Part shown: positions 10,561-20,246 of the stretch, piece by piece
Layout of the letters: each line of letters begins with the position of its first letter
How positions within the stretch are numbered: the first letter of the stretch is position 1
DNA from: Nemertoderma westbladi
Taxonomy: Eukaryota; Xenacoelomorpha; Nemertodermatida; Nemertodermatidae
DNA length: 34,336 nucleotides
Reading direction: 5' to 3'
Assembly: GCA_032718475.1 (NCBI GenBank)
Contig: JAUCBJ010003073.1
Location: 1-34,336 of the forward strand
The notes under the pieces: generated by a model
What the model saw: only the letters and a program-made list of their open reading frames with translations
Databases searched by the model: none
What the model was told of the DNA's origin: nothing
Made by a program: the position numbers and the translations under genes

Positions 10561-11274
10561 GTGGCAAGGTTGAACTCCCTGGACCACCCCGCCGCAGGCT
10601 GCTGGCTTGATGCCATCCCCATCAGCTCTCTGGGACTGACGCTGATGGAGTCGCAGTTCTGGATCTCGGTCAGCACTTGTCTTGGGTGCAGGCTGACTGA
10701 GCCAAACAGCTGTGCCCGGTGTGGCAACAATGTTCTTTCGGATGGCCCCCATGGTCTATCCTGCTCAAGGAGCCTCGGCAGACTTCTGTGCCACTCAATG
10801 TTGAATGACATTGTGCGCCAGGTGCTCATCAGCTGTGGCGTCCCCGCTACGCTTGAGCCACTAGGGTTGGGTAGAGGGAAAGGGAAGCGAGTAGATGGCA
10901 TCACCCTGGTCACGTGAAGCCACGGGCGGTTCCTCATGTGGGACGCGATGGTGGTGGACCCACTGGCGCCCAGCTACCTCGCCCAGACGCTATCCGCTGG
11001 AGGCCACACTGCAGAGGAAGCAAAAACTCTAAAGATCAGCAAGTACCAGGAACTCATGGACTGGGGCTACCTCTTCCACCCAGTAGCCTACGAGACCTTG
11101 GGCCGCCCCGGCCCTGAAACATCCGAGTTCCTGAAGGAGATTGGGGCAAGACTCCACTCTGTTACCCAGGAGCCCCGATCTCACCGCTTCCTCCTGCAAA
11201 AGCTGGCTATCACCATCCTGGTCGGCATTGCGGCCTCCATCATGGGGACTGTGGGTGGACCCCTCACTCACTAA
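10561..11274 (+). pseudogene. C-terminal zinc finger and restriction-like endonuclease-type segment of the retroelement
   Basis: A single frame of 237 codons is broken only by a TGA at 10915-10917. Sequence before and after the stop is in the same frame (LVT, stop, SHGRFLMWDAMVVD). The segment has a finger C-x2-C...H-x3-C (CARCGNNVLSDGPHGLSC). It is followed by LNDIVRQVLISCGVPATLEP, GKRVDG and WDAMVVD. In R2-type elements the nuclease has (R/K)PD followed 10-15 residues later by an acidic residue. Here Pro is Val. The ending (FHPVAYETLG, FLLQKLAI) matches the usual C-terminus of this element family as I recall it. The stop codon may replace a Trp codon (TGG to TGA), which is inference. Confidence 0.65.
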
Positions 11275-11275
11275 C

Positions 11276-13388
11276 AACGAGGGACTTTACGAGGTGGTCC
11301 ATGGTCCCTAATACCCCACTCCCCCACCCCCACCGGACGGATCAGACTAACATACACCCCCTCCCCTCCCCAATGAAACAGACTAACTTACACACACCCC
11401 CCCCCCCTAGCTTTCTTATTTTGTTATTGAATTAATTAATTATCTAATATTTTGTTATTAAAGTAAATGACATTATTCACCGCGCATGGCCTCGGCTGGT
11501 GTTGCTTCTTCGCATCACGGCGCACTGGACGACTGGACGTGGATTCACCTCTATAAGCACGGGAGTTGCAGCATCTAGAGCAGAGAAACTGAATGCATCC
11601 ACCTATGAAGACCTCCCCCACCACGCCACGTCGCCAATGTGGAAACTGAGACAGTTGGACTCATTGGAAAGGAGGGCACTCTAAGTCGCCATGCTACATA
11701 GTTTAATTAGCAATATATATGTAAGTTTTAAAAAGTATAATTAGTTCCGAAATTATTGGTCTGTCAATTTTTATGAAATTTCTTTTATTTTTCCCAAGTG
11801 TGTGGTTCTCCTTTTAATTTCACAACACCAAAGAAGACAATCTAATTCCAAATATAGACATACTGTATATTGAATAAGAAATATCCCGTAGGGATCAAAC
11901 ATATGCCAAATTATTACTACAGTTGTATAATATGATTGAACATTCGTTATATTACTAGCCTACTGTAATGGGATGGTAATTACTGTAGAACTTACCTATT
12001 CATAGTTATATTAATAATAACAAATATCTGAAATACAATAGATTATAATTACAATTCAGTATATAAATTCTATAATAATTACAATTTCGTATTGTATTTT
12101 AGTGGTTCGCTACACTTACCCCCCCCCCCCCCCCCCCCTTACAGATTATTTTTACCATGGTTTGTTTTTATTTTATTTATAACCTAATTTTTTTTTCAAA
12201 TATTATTTATTTATGTAAAATACAACGGTTCTTAGACAATCTCCTATTGTACTCAATTTTTAATATTTTTCTTTAATATCACAATGTTATTTCACTTTAT
12301 TTTACTGTTATCAATGTTCGACCTTTCAATTTTATGGACTCCTGTTTCTTTTATTAAACAGCCCATGTTACTTAGATTCCCGTTTTAGTTGATATTTTGA
12401 ATGTAAATTAATTAGGCACACATAATATTTGATGCTAAACTTAATAGTAATAAATGACTTTAATTTAGTAATATTATAAAGCTATAAAGTAATACCATGG
12501 CCTGCTAGATGCGGAAATAAATGTCTGGAATTATCAGAATAATATGTCATGAAAATTTCATATTTTTTCTAATTATATAATAAATGATTTTACTAAACAG
12601 GTAGGCAGGCCTGCTTACTGTGTATTGATACTAAATATACATCAATGTAGGTGTTCGTACTTACTGTTTCAATTTATAATTTTGAGGTAGTTATGCTTAT
12701 TAATGAATTCTGCAACACCATATCTCCAAAATACAATGCCACCAGTAATACATGGGTCATTCTGGCCACAACAGCCACCATCGTAGATCTGACTACAGTG
12801 ACTACCCCTGGACACAACCTTGCTCTATGGCAGAACACTTCGGAAGTGTCGAGAGGATCCCAATAAGGAACATAGGTCACTTAACATGCATTACTTTGAT
12901 AATCTGATTGATTGACAATTGAAACATTGACATAGAACGTAAGGTCAGAGTGTGACGTGTGAACGCATGTAATATGTGATTCCATAAGAATGGAATGTTA
13001 TGATTGATTATGGCCTCTTTATGTACGAGACTTATTATATGAAGTGAACATTATGTTATTGTGACGCTTTTTCTCAGACAATTAAACCCTCGACCGGGAT
13101 TTTCCCCACTGTAAGACCCCTGATGTAGGTAGAGCTGGTAGGGCGACGATGCCAAAGATAGCGAACTACCCAAATCCCCTCCCCCACCCTCCCCCCTATC
13201 TACTGGAACCCGCACAGGATGTAATAATCCGTTGACAATATTTTGTGCTTATTTACTGGCCTAACGGCCGAATAAATCTTTACTTTAAAACTGATTTTTT
13301 TGGCTTACCGGTACTTTACTTTGTAAATTTGTACCTTGCGCATAAGAATATTATTTAGTTTTTAATAAAAGCTAACCAAAGCAGCGAA
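11276..13388. other. Non-coding region upstream of the dehydrogenase gene
   Basis: The first 130 bp are C-rich (an 11-base C run at 11397-11407) with two diverged copies of a CAGACTAAC-containing unit, probably the 3' end of the retroelement. A GC-richer piece at 11480-11690 is of unknown origin. From 11700 to 13380 the DNA is AT-rich, with a 20-base C run at 12119-12138. No coding exon was recognised. The dehydrogenase promoter presumably lies at the right end, but no clear TATA box is assigned. Confidence 0.45.
12119..12138. repeat. Poly-C tract (20 bases)
   Basis: An uninterrupted run of 20 C lies in AT-rich DNA. Length accuracy depends on the sequencing method. A matching poly-G run of the same length lies at 18908-18927. 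Confidence 0.95.
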
Positions 13389-14504
13389 ATGTACCAAACT
13401 AAAGCTTTTGCAAAGAACTCAGCAGATGGACAATTTGAGGTGATTCAAATTGGAAGATTGATGACCTCGGATAACGACGTAGAAATAGAGGTGAAGTACT
13501 GTGGAGTCTGTCACGGAGATGTTGAATTCTCAGATAACCAACTAGGCAACGCCTTATACCCTTCAGTACCGGGACACGAGATTTCGGGGGTTGTCACAAA
13601 GGTGGGAAAAAATGTAGATAATTTTTCAGTCGGTGACCGCGCTGGAATCGGGTTTATGTGCGACAGTTGTCTGGAGTGTCGGAGCTGTAAGGAGGGGGAC
13701 GAAGTCGGTTGCAAGTCTGGGTTCATCCAGACTTTCAACGCCACCCCACGTTATGGGCGGGTTTCCACGAGCGAGGGTCACACTTTGGGCGGCTTCTCCG
13801 GACGAATCTCCGTACACCACCGATTTGCGGTGCGAATACCGCAGGGATACCCGCTACCCGCTGCCGGACCGGTACTCTGTGCCGGAGTAACGATGTACAA
13901 CCCGTTGAAACGATTCGGTGCTGCTTCCGGTGGTAAACGTGTGGGAATCTTGGGGTTAGGGGGCGTCGGCCAGATGGGAATCTCATTGGCTGCTGCTATG
14001 GGCAACAGAGTTACAGCCATTTCTACATCGGCCAGTAAAGAAGAGGCTGCAAAGAAAATGGGAGCTAATAATTTCATTGTATCAACCAATGATAAATCAA
14101 TGAAGAATGCATCGAATAGTCTAGATCTGATACTAAACACAATTCCAGGTGTCCACGATGTAATGAATTACATTCCCTTGCTGGCAAGGAAAGGGACCCT
14201 AGTTCAATTAGGGGCCGTTCCTACACAAACCGTTTCTGTTCCTCAATTAAGTTTTGTCTTCAATGAGATTTCGGTTGCCGGATCTCTCATTGGCTGTCTC
14301 CAAGACACCCAGGAGTGCATCGACATCTGCGCTAAATACAACATCGTCCCGGCGACGGAGCTAATCACCTGGGAGCAACTGAATGACGTGTTCAATCTAC
14401 TAAGGAATGGTAACGATAGAGCTGTTAGGTATGTGCTGGATTTGGACAAGAGTCTAGAAAAAATGTCTGTTGGCGCACGCGTTCGTATGAGCATGGTGAT
14501 TTAA
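13389..14504 (+). CDS. Zinc alcohol dehydrogenase, cinnamyl-alcohol-dehydrogenase (CAD)-like
   Basis: This intronless frame of 371 residues belongs to the medium-chain dehydrogenase/reductase superfamily, which interconverts alcohols and aldehydes with NAD(P)(H). The predicted catalytic zinc ligands are C41 (in GVCHGD), H63-E64 (PGHE) and C164 (VLCAG). The structural zinc is held by C94, C97, C100 and C108. The nucleotide fold has G189-L-G-G-V-G194, and the segment after beta-strand 2 is ISTSASKEEA, without the acidic residue that marks NAD preference, so NADP is likely. The whole pattern (GGFSGRI, VLCAG, DRAVRYVLDL) is that of CAD/YahK-type enzymes, best known from plants, fungi and bacteria. 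Members usually have about 350-360 residues; here a short extra C-terminal tail follows DLDKS. An AATAAA lies at 14815. The natural substrate cannot be inferred. Confidence 0.9.
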   Translation: MYQTKAFAKNSADGQFEVIQIGRLMTSDNDVEIEVKYCGVCHGDVEFSDNQLGNALYPSVPGHEISGVVTKVGKNVDNFSVGDRAGIGFMCDSCLECRSCKEGDEVGCKSGFIQTFNATPRYGRVSTSEGHTLGGFSGRISVHHRFAVRIPQGYPLPAAGPVLCAGVTMYNPLKRFGAASGGKRVGILGLGGVGQMGISLAAAMGNRVTAISTSASKEEAAKKMGANNFIVSTNDKSMKNASNSLDLILNTIPGVHDVMNYIPLLARKGTLVQLGAVPTQTVSVPQLSFVFNEISVAGSLIGCLQDTQECIDICAKYNIVPATELITWEQLNDVFNLLRNGNDRAVRYVLDLDKSLEKMSVGARVRMSMVI

Positions 14505-16648
14505 AGTTGAATAAGTGAGACGCGAGCAAGACATTTCAATCTGAATACTATTGAATGAAATTTATACTGTATGTTGGATATTTTATAGACCTCAATTGTA
14601 GGTGAATTGCTAATTTCTATTACATATTGATTGATAGTGTCTCAACCCGCCCACACAATTCTTCCTGATAAGTCTTCTCTAAACGCACTATTTCTTATCT
14701 GTATTTTTTTTTATCAACAAACCCCACTTATATTAATATCGGATGCCATTCATACTATGTCCGATAAATATGTATGTGTTAGCAGTTATTTTCGTGTTAG
14801 GTAGAATAGAGTGAAATAAAGAAATATAAATTAATTATGGAGTAATGTTTTAAAGTTTGTAATGAGTTTATCGTTTTTTTATTATGTACATTTATTGGTC
14901 GCCTTGAAATAAGCTCAGTGTGGCATCAAAGTGAAACATGGGTACATATTCATTATTTTTATTAGGCAATTTTCTCACCAAAATTGTATTACTTATTTGA
15001 AACGATGTGTTTGTGAATTTTACAATTCTTTGGAGGTGGGGTTGGCGGTTGTTTCTTCGTGTTTCGCCCTGTTTGTTCACCTCTTTTTTTTTTAATTTTT
15101 TTTGAACACATATCTACAGATTTTATATCGTTCGTTAGTACAGTCTGCATGTAGCGGCTATTGAAAAACGTCCGTTGTGGTGCCCTGGCAAACACGCAAT
15201 CCCAACCGAGTCTAACTAATGTACTCAATATCAATATGAATCAATTATTGAGTATGTAACATTCCAGTAGGCTACACACACACACACACATACACCCCTT
15301 GTGATACTACAGTAGGCCTATAATTGGTAATCGTTCTTACTGATTGACGTAAGTGTTGTAGCCATTATTGTCAACCTGAATCATTGACCTTTTATGATGG
15401 TTTAAAGTTTTTTGCGCCTAATACAATACAAAGTTCAGTGTGATACTTCAGTAGGCCTAATGTAGATATTAGGCATGGAGTTTTGTCACCTCATGTTTAT
15501 TTACATTTGGTTTAAGATAAAGTAATTAAGTTATATACACATTCGATTAAATAAAATTTGATTACATTGTGATAACAGCAGTTGAGCAGTTGTTGTTTTA
15601 TTTCCATTTATTTATATATTTCATTTGGCATGCTGTGAACTGTGAAATATTTCATGCAGCTCAAAACAACACAGAAGGTATTTTCTTTATGGCTGAATGC
15701 CTTACTGTTGTTGGCAAGCTAAGAAGTATAGTAAGAGGGATTAGCATACGGGTAGCTGTTTCAACAGCCTGTCTGTTTGTCGGTCTGTCTGTCGGCTATT
15801 GTTTGAAGGCTTATAACTTAGTCAATTTTCGACCGTATTTAAGGTTTGGAATGGAAATATGTGGTCTGTCAAAAGTTTAAATATAATTTGTGCAAAGGGC
15901 TGAGCAGTTCTCCATTCTGATGCTAGTGGGGTACATGGCTTTTCAAAAGTGTAAATACTGTAGTGGTACCCTTATATTAAGCCTGCGGAAAAGGCCCCAC
16001 GAACGTTTAATATATATATATTGCGTAGAAACCATATTAAAAATATATTCTAGATAATAGGTTCCTATTATATAATTTACTCTAATTTTACATAATAACA
16101 AACTAGGTACCGGTACCGTTCTGTACTTACTGTAAACTACTGTGTATGTGTTTTGGGTGTAAACGAAACGACGAAATAATAGAATATTAAAATGTTATTT
16201 ATTTACACAATAAAACAACCAACATTATTCAATGTATTGTAGTAAGTATGCACTGTAGTAAGCCTATCTAACCATTTTCCTGCACAAAAGAAAGGGTAGG
16301 CCTACCGCCTACTGGAGTGTTATACAGTTCGGTACACAAACACACCCACCAAAATAGTTTTCACCTTTACATTTTTTGTTGAAGCCGGTGACTAGACTGG
16401 TCTACAATATTATTATATAATTAACTGGATCGTTTAAATGATCTATCGACAGTATATTTGACGTTTTACCCACCAACGTGTAGTAGGCGTAAGCCTAAAT
16501 ACATGTATGCTCACAAAATGCAGTACTGTAGCATAGGCGAACTACAGTACATACATATTGAAGTATAACAACTTTTAAAATGGTCGTAACTAAACTGAAT
16601 CATATTTTTTGTAACATTTGACAAAGTCAAATTTTAGTTACAAGCTAA
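14505..16648. other. AT-rich intergenic region between the dehydrogenase and LPGAT1 copy B
   Basis: No gene is recognised. It holds the dehydrogenase 3' UTR, a short CA-rich tract near 15275-15296, three TAGGCCTA palindromes (15313, 15452, 16297), and a 103-codon frame at 15569-15880 whose CLFVGLSVGY-like content suggests repeat-derived sequence. The word AAGGCCCCACGAACGT near 15990 recurs near 19066. The promoter of the acyltransferase should lie at the right end, but no element is assigned. Confidence 0.45.
14815..14820 (+). promoter_or_regulatory. Polyadenylation signal AATAAA
   Basis: This canonical hexamer lies about 310 bp after the stop of the dehydrogenase gene, a reasonable 3' UTR length. 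Confidence 0.45.
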
Positions 16649-17782
16649 ATGGCGATGTTTACGCAGAAGGCCATGGAAATGGTTCGATTTGCAACTTTTA
16701 TTGGTGTTAATATCATAGTGTCTTATGTATTTATATCGGCCACATGCGTAATGCAAATTGTTCGCGTATTCAGTAATTCAAACTATCACAAATGTATCGG
16801 GATATTATTTAACATGACTAACTTCATGGTTGGCTATTTAACTTTCGGTCTATCACATCCTAATAAGTACAATCTCATTGAGTACGGTGAACCAATAGAA
16901 TCGCTGTGTGATCAGCCATGTATTGTAATGGCCAATCACCAGTCACCGGTAGATATCGCTACAATAATGGCGGCCTTTAGCTCAAAAAAAGGCGGTTTGA
17001 TGGGCCGCTGTATGTGGGCCTTGTGGGACAGGCTGGTCTACAGCCATTTTGGTTTCGTATGTTGGCTACACGGTGACATGTTCATTTCCTGGAAGTCAAA
17101 AAATGTATACGATTTCATTCAAAATCACTTCTATCAGTATTATTTACGAAACCCCTCCCCCAAAGGCTTGTTTATCATTTTTCCAGAAGGTGGTTTCCAT
17201 TATAACATGATTGAGGGAAGTCGAAATTATTCGAAAAAGACCGGTTACCCAATGTTGGAGTTGGTTTGTCTTCCCAGAACAACAGCCTTAAAAGCGGTAA
17301 TCGATGTAATTAAAGAACAGAATCGATCCGAACAAAGCGAAATAAAAGAGAACAGAATCCCCAAATATCTTATCGATATGACCATAGCTTACAAGGATGC
17401 CGAAAAACCATTATATGTCATTGACATGGTGTCGGGTGCTGCGATAAGTCAAAACGTGTGCGTACATTATAGGAAGTACACTTTAAGTGAAATACCGGAA
17501 GATATAGACGGTTTTACGGAGTGGCTCAATAACCGTTTCGTTGAGAAGGAAAAGTTGATGAAAAATTTCTACAACTCGGAGTGCTTTGATGATGAAGATG
17601 AGATATTAGACAAAGCGGTGTGCCAACCAAGGCCTGTTAAGTTTTCGGATATAACTGCTTTGAGTTACTGGGCGTTACAAGGGATAATAGGGGCAGGCGC
17701 TACTCTCATATTAAAATCGGCTTTAACTAATGATTTAGATATAAGTCTATTCGATATGGGCTTTGGAATCACAGGATCTTAA
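16649..17782 (+). CDS. LPGAT1-like lysophospholipid acyltransferase, copy B
   Basis: This is a single-exon frame of 377 residues, close to the vertebrate LPGAT1 length of about 370. It should transfer an acyl group from acyl-CoA to a lysophospholipid in the ER. All blocks are present: a membrane segment at about 14-38, NHQSPVD (96-102, catalytic His and Asp), KGGLMGRCMW, HFGFVCWLHGDMF, FIIFPEGGF (FPEGG at 178-182), PMLELVCLPRTTALK, and the LPGAT1-type end SEIPEDIDGF...NNRFVEKEKLMKNFY. A hydrophobic segment follows near residues 330-355. ATG codons occur at positions 1 and 3; the first is taken. AATAAA overlaps the stop (17782). The gene is intronless like copy A, while vertebrate LPGAT1 has several exons. 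Retroposition followed by duplication would explain this, but it is inference. Confidence 0.92.
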   Translation: MAMFTQKAMEMVRFATFIGVNIIVSYVFISATCVMQIVRVFSNSNYHKCIGILFNMTNFMVGYLTFGLSHPNKYNLIEYGEPIESLCDQPCIVMANHQSPVDIATIMAAFSSKKGGLMGRCMWALWDRLVYSHFGFVCWLHGDMFISWKSKNVYDFIQNHFYQYYLRNPSPKGLFIIFPEGGFHYNMIEGSRNYSKKTGYPMLELVCLPRTTALKAVIDVIKEQNRSEQSEIKENRIPKYLIDMTIAYKDAEKPLYVIDMVSGAAISQNVCVHYRKYTLSEIPEDIDGFTEWLNNRFVEKEKLMKNFYNSECFDDEDEILDKAVCQPRPVKFSDITALSYWALQGIIGAGATLILKSALTNDLDISLFDMGFGITGS

Positions 17783-17787
17783 ATAAA
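17782..17787 (+). promoter_or_regulatory. AATAAA overlapping the stop of LPGAT1 copy B
   Basis: The hexamer begins in the TAA stop codon. If used, the 3' UTR would be only a few tens of bases. A later site may serve instead. Confidence 0.3.
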
Positions 17788-18042
17788 AATTAATGAAGTA
17801 GAAAATGTGTAGCAATTATATTTTTGATTGATCTATTGTTATTCCCGCACCTGTAGTTTTGTATTGAGGGTCAATATGATTTATTTCATGGATACACAGT
17901 TGGTATACGTAATAATTATATTCAAAAATTTAAAAATATATTTAATAGATCTTTCAAAATGAGTTAGTTTTTGTTGCGATTTGATTTATTTATACGAACT
18001 AAAATTCAGCAGAGCTTTTTTTCTGTCGGACGTCGCCTCTTA

Positions 18043-18160
18043 AAGAACTCGGGATTTGAAGATGTGGATAAGCTCTCGAAAGTCAAGGGCGATAGGAAGT
18101 AATGGCGGCGCAATTTGTTGATAAGCCGGCAAACGTTTTTGATGCAGAATTGCGGATATA
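18043..18160 (+). mobile_element. LINE 3'-end fragment, diverged
   Basis: This short piece matches the end of the LINE copies at 20060-20220 and 33370-33510. It keeps the GATGTGGATAAGCTCTCGA-like segment, GTCAAGGGCGATAGGAAGT, TTTGTTGATAAGCCGGC and GATGCAGAATTGC. It has more changes than the other copies, so it is older. Confidence 0.7.
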
Positions 18161-18439
18161 GATAAACACTGTCTACAGTAGATCTATGTGGAAACGATTA
18201 GATTTATTTAGCGATTAGCCATGTACTGTACTCTCCAAGTTTTCTTTGAAATAATAACTACAGTGGGTCTAAACGAAATTCTAGGAAGTAGAAAAAACTG
18301 GGAGTTGAGTTAGAAAAATAGAAAACCAAACCGATAATAATAATACAGTTACTTAATCACAAAAGCACTCGTATGATTCCCGCATACCACTTGTAGAACA
18401 CAAGTGATAAGTTATTAGAGGTTTAACTAAATCGCGTAT

Positions 18440-18521
18440 GAGTGAGTGAGTGAGTGAGTGAGTGAGTGAGTGAGTGAGTGAGTGAGTGAGTGAGTGAGTG
18501 AGCGAGTGAGTGAGTGAGTGA
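18440..18521. repeat. (GTGA)n microsatellite
   Basis: About 20 copies of GTGA run with one interruption (GCGA near 18503). Confidence 0.97.
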
Positions 18522-18528
18522 TTAATTA

Positions 18529-18835
18529 ATTATTATATAAACCACCTGGCTTCACATATTGATCGCATCCCTAGTTATTATTATTATAATGATCGTCCGC
18601 AACGAGGCATATAATGAAGACGAGTACTGCGTTGACTAAATTATTATATAAACCACCTGGCTTCACATATTGATCGCATCCCTAGTTATTATTATTATAA
18701 AGATCGTCCTAGCCTGCGTTTAAGAAATATATTTAAATACAAAACAGGACGAACGCAACGAGGCTTATAATGAAAACGAGTACTGCGTTTATTATATTCC
18801 TATAAACCACCTGGCTTTGCATATTGAACGTGCGA
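18529..18835 (+). repeat. Local triplicated repeat (111- and 151-bp spacing)
   Basis: Three copies start at 18529, 18640 and about 18791 with the shared word TATAAACCACCTGGCTT. Copies 1 and 2 share about 70 bp almost identically, then GCAACGAGGC(A/T)TATAATGAA and GAGTACTGCGTT. Copy 2 has about 40 extra bases (TAGCCTGCGTTTAAG onward) before the second block. Copy 3 is cut after about 45 bp. Confidence 0.9.
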
Positions 18836-18907
18836 TTGGAAATAAGTTCGTGCTACCCTTCCGTGGGTGGTAGATGTCGCGGTTATGTATTGGTGGTTGG
18901 GAAGGGT

Positions 18908-18927
18908 GGGGGGGGGGGGGGGGGGGG
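18908..18927. repeat. Poly-G tract (20 bases)
   Basis: An uninterrupted run of 20 G, similar in length to the C run at 12119-12138. Confidence 0.95.
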
Positions 18928-19156
18928 AGATTAAAAGGGGTGAACACGTACTGTCCCCCTTTCTTTGATTGATTGGTGGTGAGGGTAAATTTCTCAAAAC
19001 CTGATTTTGTGATACAGTCGCTCAATTTTAATTTGTATCTCATAACTGGCCCTCGTGCTGCGCGAAGGCCCCACGAACGTGTAACCTATCGTGTCTGTAA
19101 CCTGCTCCTTTCCCCCAATAGGGCGAAGGTTGCAAGCGGAGAAGATTGCACCAAAC

Positions 19157-19227
19157 CCATTCATACAATGGTTACTATCCATACATACAATGGTTATTAT
19201 CCATACATACAATGGTTACTACCCATA
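19157..19227 (+). repeat. Short block of the 22-bp satellite (about 3 units)
   Basis: Three diverged units (ATACAATGGTTACTATCC, ...GGTTATTATCC, ...GGTTACTACCC) belong to the same family as the large array at 20247. The block ends directly at the 5' truncation point of a LINE copy. Confidence 0.9.
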
Positions 19228-20235
19228 GTCTTATGGGGAGTCCTTCAGGGTGACACACTTACACCAATATTATTCGTAATTGTGGTTGATTCTACGCATG
19301 TCCAAATCATCTTAATAATGATGGGGTGATGGTAACACCCCCTAGTGGCACAAGAAATAGAGGAAATCCAGCAAAGTACCTTACTGCTCTAGACTTTGCT
19401 GAAGACTTAGGGTACTGTCAGAATCACTAGAGGGAGCCCAAAGCCTCCTCTGCTCATTGGAGCAGGTTTCTTCTAGTGTTGGCCTTTTTGTAAATTCCAA
19501 GAAGACCAAAATCATGACAGTCATACCTAGACAGCCCTCAAGTAATGTCTGATCGTAAGGGTATAAGCTCTAAGGATGGCTTGCTTGAGCATGTGGATGA
19601 TTTCTGCTACTTGGGATCATGGATCAGAAAGACAGGAGGACACCTTCGGATACGTAAGGGAAGGCATGGGCAGCGTTAAATAGTCTGTCCAGGATTTGGA
19701 AGCCCCATAGAATAAAACGGAACTATATAGTTCGATTATTTATGGCAGTAGTAGTACCAGTACTCTTATATGGGAGTCCTGGCTGGGCTCTAACTGCAGA
19801 GGATACCAAATCTATGGATGGCACTTTCACAAGAATGCTGAGCCGGGTTCATTGCGTCAAGTACAATGAACACATCTCCAATCAGGCTCTATACAACATT
19901 GGAGGTGTTCCATTAATCTCCCCTAGCTTGACACTTGAACGGAAACGCCTCCGCTTTGCAGGACATTGCTTTCGCCGTGAGGACCAGCCAAGTGCATATT
20001 CTTGTGCTTTGGCGCCCTCATGGAGTGGATAAGCATGGTGGACAGCCCATCTTAAAGCATCTTAAAGGACACTGGCCTTGAAGATGCGGATGATCTACCA
20101 AATGTCATTGGTGATAGGGAGTTGTGGCGGCGAAATATTGTCGACAAGCCGGTAAAAGCATTCTTAATATATATTTAATATATATATATATGATGCAGCT
20201 GCAATGCAGCATGCCAATCGTTGTAGTAGTATCGG
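19228..20235 (+). mobile_element. 5'-truncated LINE copy, frameshifted
   Basis: Sequence begins at RT motif B (GGAGTCCTTCAGGGTGACAC, matching 32538 onward) and runs to the LINE 3' tail (GATGCAGCTGCAATGCAGC and a TAG-rich end). The best-preserved coding piece is 19742-20032: VVPVLLYGSPGWALTAED, then SLTLERKRLRFAGHCFRRED. It is closely related to the long copy at 29885-33535. Several short indels break the frame. It lies between two blocks of the 22-bp satellite. Confidence 0.85.
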
Positions 20236-20246
20236 GGTAGTACAGC

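Larger units (their letters stand above)
8390..11275 (+). mobile_element. Decayed non-LTR-type retroelement, zinc finger - RT - restriction-like-endonuclease C-terminus
   Basis: A GC-rich block holds ordered remains of one polyprotein on the plus strand. At 8448-8531 is a zinc finger (CPQC, then HGPLTGRC; C-x2-C-x14-H-x6-C). Near 8650-8830 comes an N-terminal region (ISKQRQLCHVPRVAR, FTDLLADILWDWEV). RT motif A (KLDFSNAFNSI) lies near 9270, and motif B (GVQQGD) near 9420. The motif C area is WYPGDG, where related elements have YLDDG. LKILGAPI follows at 9730 and a thumb-like region with stops at 9786-9970. The C-terminal part resumes at 10561 with a CCHC-like finger and a K-R-x-D...D segment. 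This order resembles early-branching elements with restriction-like endonucleases (R2/R4 type), but the clade is an inference. Frameshifts and stops show it is inactive. Confidence 0.7.

Noticed and set aside
9860-10752. Long frames on both strands at the proline-codon repeat
   Set aside because: They are repeat artefacts of the 21-bp minisatellite within the retroelement fossil.
11499-11684. 61-codon frame in a GC-richer patch
   Set aside because: No motif is recognised. It could be a scrap of another retroelement, but nothing supports a gene call.
13625-13990. Several extra frames on both strands within the dehydrogenase gene
   Set aside because: They are shadows of the GC-richer coding part of the dehydrogenase, which alone carries family motifs.
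15569-15880. 103-codon frame with hydrophobic stretches
   Set aside because: It starts with TTG or GTG, shows CLFVGLSVGY-like low-complexity content, and has no recognised domain or splice context. It is probably repeat-derived.
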